Source of the DNA: DASTGO01 sp035719045 | GTDB taxonomy: Bacteria > Actinomycetota > Actinomycetes > Actinomycetales > Kineosporiaceae | Length of the DNA: 14,485 nucleotides | Direction of reading: 5' to 3' | Assembly (NCBI GenBank): GCA_035719045.1 | Contig: DASTGO010000117.1 | Coordinates: 1 to 14,485 of the forward strand | Shown: positions 11,623 to 14,485 of the stretch, piece by piece | Layout of the letters: each line of letters opens with the position of its first letter | Numbering within the stretch: position 1 is the first letter of the stretch | Notes under the pieces: generated by a model | What the model was told of the DNA's origin: nothing | What the model saw: the letters and a program-made list of their open reading frames with translations, nothing else | The model's database searches: none | Translations under genes and position numbers: made by a program

Positions 11623-14485
11623 TCAGCGGGGGCGGCCCTCGGTCCGGCCGCTGCCCGGTTCGGGCAGCCACGGGGCGGGCTGCTGGGGACCGGGCGGCCG
11701 CGGGGCGGCCGGGTCGGCGGCAGGTAGATCGACGGCTGGCCGCAGCAACACCCGGGCCAGGTTGACCGTCATCACCGGGTCGTCCTCGACCAGTGGCGGG
11801 CCGCCCTCCCGGCCGTGCGGCAGGAAGCCCCGCTCGTCCTCGGTGACCGGCGACCAGTCCGCCGACCGCCAGTCCCCGGCCGGAAGCCAGACCCCGATCC
11901 GGCCCTGCAGGCTGTGCCCGTCGACCACCCGCAGCAGGGCGAACCAGATGTCCAGCCCGGACCAGCTCGCCCCGGTACCGCCGGAGGCCACCGCCGCGGG
12001 CCGGACCAGGGCCCCGAGCCGGTCCAGGGTCAGCGGGACCACCCCGGCCCGGTCCGGGGTGCGCAGTTGCAGACGCAGCAGCGGGCCGGGCCGGCGCGGC
12101 GGTCCCGGGACGTCCTCGGGCCCGGGTCCGGACTCGACCGCCTCGACCGCCTCGACCGCGACATGCACCTCGTCCCGGCTGTCCAGCGCCGACCGGACCA
12201 GTGCCCCCAGTCCCGTGGCGGGATGCGGCTGCGTGCCGGGTCCGCCGCCGGCCTGACCACCGGGTCCGGGTCCGGGTCCGGGGTCGGGGTCGCCGTCCCC
12301 GGCGTCCGCGTCGGCGGGATCGGTCGGCCAGGGCCCGTCACCGGACGGATCCGGCTCGCCCTCCGCCTCGGCCGGCGGTCCCCCGTCCACGACGGGACGG
12401 GCCGGCGTGCAGTACAGGAAGCTCACCGACAGCCCGTGCAACAGGGCGATGGTGACCCCCGCCAGCCGGACCCTCGGACGGCGCTCGGCGATCACGTCGA
12501 GCATGTCCGCGATCAGCCCGACCCGGGCCCCCGCGCACAGGGCTACCGGGCGCACCCGACCCGCCGGATCACCGGTCACGTCGCCCGCCCGGACCAGGCG
12601 GGTCCCCGGCGGGTCGCCGGCCTGGCCGCCACGGTGCACCCCGGCCTCGTCGGCGGCGGTCTCCGGGGCCTCGTAGGCGGCCAGTTCCGGGACCACGTAC
12701 ACGTGCACCGAGCATGGACCCAGCCCCGGACCGCCCGCCCTCAGCGCGTCCACCACCCGCAGGAAGCGGTGCAGGCCGGACAGGTCCTCCCCGGGCAGAT
12801 ACGGCACGCTGACCCGTACCCGCAGCCAGTCCAACTGCGCCCGTCCGTGCAGGGGCGGCGGCGACGGGTGCTGCACCAGCACGATCGGGAACCCGGCGTC
12901 CCGGCAGGCCCGGGCGATCCGGGTGACCGGGTGCAGCGTCAGGCACAGGTCGGCCATCGTCCCCGGCGGCAGCCCGACCAGGATCTCCACGGTCCAGGCA
13001 GGGGACTCCAGCGGAGCCAGCCGCGCCGGGGTGACCGGGACCGGCAGCAGCCGGGGCCCGCAGCCGCCGGCCCGCAGCGCCGGCTGTCCCTGCCCGGCGA
13101 AGACCGGCGCCGCTCCGCCCGCCCCGCCCCGGCGTGCCTGCTGGCTGTGCACGACGAAGGTCAGCGCCTGCCCGCCCACCCCGGACCGCAGCAGTCCCAG
13201 CAGCCCACCCCCGTCTCCGCGACGGGCCCCCGTCACGGCCGTTCCGCCGTCGAGGTCGAGCAGGAGTTGCTCCACCACGCCCGGCTGCTCCCCGTCCCGG
13301 GCGATATACGCATGCGCCTCCCGGCCCAGCAGCAGCGCCTCGGCGACCAGGGTGCGGCAGGACCGGCCCCGGATCCGGTCCAGCCGGGCCAGCGCGGGCG
13401 GGTGATCGGTGGACAGCAGGACCGGGGCGGGGGGTGCGGAGTCCGGCAGGTGCAGCGGTGGGCGGCGGCGCAGCACCAGGTGCAGCAGACCCTGGGCGGC
13501 CAGGGCCGGGCCGGCCAGAAGCTGCGGGTCCACCCCCTTCTGGCGCAGGGCGAGCGCGGCGGCCAGCACCACCGGCGGGAACACCGACGCCAGGCTGAGC
13601 AGGTACGTCGGCTGGGCGAGCAGCCCACGCAGGCGACCTCGGTCCGGGCGCTCGATCCGGCCGGCCTGGATCGCCGGGAACAGCACCAGCACGGTGGCCA
13701 GGGTCTGCGCGTCCAGCCCGTCGGCGCCTTGACGGTTGACCAGGGTCAGCGCGGCGACCACGGCCAGCAGCCCGAGGGTGACCAGGCTGGTGTCGCGGGC
13801 GGTGTCCAGGACGGTCGAGTCGGTCACCGCGACGTCCACCTCGAGGACGGCTCCGGTCGGCAGCGCGCGCACCACGGAGCCCTCGGCCGCAGTGGTCCGG
13901 ATGTGCACCACGCCCGGGGTCGCTGTGTTCACCGACAGCCGTCGCTCCAGCCGGCGCGGCAGCCAGGAGCCGCAGGCCCAGACCCGTTCCAGTTCCTGTT
14001 TGGCGGCCGTACCCGAGGCCGCCGCGGGGTCGGCGGCCGGGGCGGGGTCGGCGGCCGGGGCGGGCAGCCCCTGGGCGACAGCCTCCCCGACCAGGGCGGA
14101 CCGGTCCGGGGCGTCCCTGCTCCCGGTGCTCCCGCCTGTCGGCGCGGCATCGGGAGACGGCGCCCCCGGTGGCAGCCCGCCGGTGTCGGCGACCCTGCGG
14201 AACCCGGCCTGCAGCTCCCGCAGCCGCCGGACGACCTCCTGGGTGGCGGCCTCGCCGTCCCTGTCGCCGTCCGGCGGAGGGGTCACCCGGTACTGCCCGA
14301 GGACGGCCAGGCAGGCGTCCACCTGGTCCACACCCATGCTCGCCAGCCGGCGCTCCGCCCAGGTGGACGGCCGGTGGACGGCACCGAGCACCTCGGCGGC
14401 CAGGGCGCGCAGTTCCGCCATCGGCCGCGGCTCGTCCACCTCGATCCGGGCCAGGGGCGGCTGCCGGGCCGGGTCCGCCGGCGGC
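11623..14485 (-). CDS. Very large four-helix membrane protein of unknown family (5' end may lie beyond the window)
   Basis: At least 938 residues. The frame stays open to the window edge; the nearest starts are GTG 14439 and ATG 14421, neither with a ribosome binding site, so the gene may begin outside. Residue numbers count from GTG 14439. A helical N-terminal region (about 7-83) is followed by a Pro/Ala linker (90-145) with a duplicated PAPAAD. A block near 175-212 (VHIRTTAAEGSVVRALPTGAVLEVDVAV) precedes four hydrophobic helices (about 218-234, 244-259, 278-298 and 306-323). A large soluble part follows, including WTVEILVGLPPGTMADLCLTLHPVTRIAR, then SVHVYVVPEL and HGLSVSFLYC. An acidic Gly/Pro linker (about 684-740) separates a final domain with LDIWFALLRVVDGHSLQGRIGVWLPAGDW. 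I recognise no family or catalytic motif. Confidence 0.75.
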   Translation of the reverse strand, partial: PPADPARQPPLARIEVDEPRPMAELRALAAEVLGAVHRPSTWAERRLASMGVDQVDACLAVLGQYRVTPPPDGDRDGEAATQEVVRRLRELQAGFRRVADTGGLPPGAPSPDAAPTGGSTGSRDAPDRSALVGEAVAQGLPAPAADPAPAADPAAASGTAAKQELERVWACGSWLPRRLERRLSVNTATPGVVHIRTTAAEGSVVRALPTGAVLEVDVAVTDSTVLDTARDTSLVTLGLLAVVAALTLVNRQGADGLDAQTLATVLVLFPAIQAGRIERPDRGRLRGLLAQPTYLLSLASVFPPVVLAAALALRQKGVDPQLLAGPALAAQGLLHLVLRRRPPLHLPDSAPPAPVLLSTDHPPALARLDRIRGRSCRTLVAEALLLGREAHAYIARDGEQPGVVEQLLLDLDGGTAVTGARRGDGGGLLGLLRSGVGGQALTFVVHSQQARRGGAGGAAPVFAGQGQPALRAGGCGPRLLPVPVTPARLAPLESPAWTVEILVGLPPGTMADLCLTLHPVTRIARACRDAGFPIVLVQHPSPPPLHGRAQLDWLRVRVSVPYLPGEDLSGLHRFLRVVDALRAGGPGLGPCSVHVYVVPELAAYEAPETAADEAGVHRGGQAGDPPGTRLVRAGDVTGDPAGRVRPVALCAGARVGLIADMLDVIAERRPRVRLAGVTIALLHGLSVSFLYCTPARPVVDGGPPAEAEGEPDPSGDGPWPTDPADADAGDGDPDPGPGPGPGGQAGGGPGTQPHPATGLGALVRSALDSRDEVHVAVEAVEAVESGPGPEDVPGPPRRPGPLLRLQLRTPDRAGVVPLTLDRLGALVRPAAVASGGTGASWSGLDIWFALLRVVDGHSLQGRIGVWLPAGDWRSADWSPVTEDERGFLPHGREGGPPLVEDDPVMTVNLARVLLRPAVDLPAADPAAPRPPGPQQPAPWLPEPGSGRTEGRPR
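12133..12159. repeat. Three perfect 9-bp tandem repeats
   Basis: CTCGACCGC is repeated three times without change. On the coding (minus) strand it encodes the repeating triplet of residues in AVEAVEAVE within the giant membrane protein. As a multiple of three, copy-number change would keep the frame. Confidence 0.85.
12262..12279. repeat. Three perfect GGGTCC hexamers in a linker
   Basis: GGGTCC occurs three times in tandem, followed by two imperfect GGGGTC units (12280-12291). It encodes a Gly-Pro/Asp-Pro linker of the giant membrane protein, and its length probably varies between strains. Confidence 0.75.
14026..14061. repeat. Two perfect 18-bp tandem repeats
   Basis: The unit GGGGTCGGCGGCCGGGGC occurs twice back to back and encodes two copies of a six-residue Pro-Ala-Asp unit in the N-terminal linker of the giant membrane protein. 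The identical copies suggest a recent slippage duplication. Confidence 0.85.

Overview
This window is very GC-rich, with strong third-position GC bias and long meaningless antisense reading frames. It carries several genes characteristic of actinobacteria, including the tadA partner gene, a long-variable-arm tRNA-Ser without encoded CCA, and TANNNT -10 boxes placed directly before start codons. It reads as chromosomal DNA of an actinomycete. A Frankia-like or related high-GC lineage would fit, but the sequence alone does not fix the genus. No transposase, integrase, phage gene or CRISPR array was seen.

Layout, left to right. A glyoxalase-fold (VOC) gene (+, 23-451) ends before a hairpin terminator. 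A 430-base gap with several inverted repeats leads to a 689-residue S9 family serine peptidase (+, 881-2950). Next, on the minus strand, lie a lower-GC short gene resembling actinobacterial HEAT-like repeat proteins (2863-3333) and a tRNA-Ser(CGA) (3459-3545) with its own terminator. The tadA gene (3743-4186) and its usual actinobacterial partner (4237-4773) form an operon divergent from upp, uracil phosphoribosyltransferase (+, 4942-5577).

From about 5700 a plus-strand unit carries a possible 9-codon leader ORF, a 57-residue membrane peptide and a bacterial PH-domain membrane protein (5966-6541). It ends at a strong bidirectional terminator facing a PlsC-type acyltransferase (-, 6656-7441), with an uncharacterised Pro-rich protein upstream on the same strand (7474-8232). 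A secreted Rieske-type lipoprotein (+, 8352-8819) converges, through another two-way terminator, on a membrane-anchored metallophosphoesterase (-, 8868-10832). A structured 400-base divergent spacer follows, then a 118-residue helical protein of unknown role (+, 11233-11589). The window ends with a very large, four-helix membrane protein of unknown family (-, 11623 to the right edge).

How the parts relate. tadA, its partner and tRNA-Ser belong to translation, and upp to pyrimidine salvage. PlsC, the PH-domain pair, the Rieske lipoprotein, the phosphoesterase and the large membrane protein are all envelope-linked. At least four protein genes appear to have leaderless promoters (TANNNT, 6-7 bases, start codon). 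The least explained part is the right third, 8868-14485, where a membrane phosphoesterase, a small helical protein and a giant membrane protein lie together. Any functional link among them is inference.
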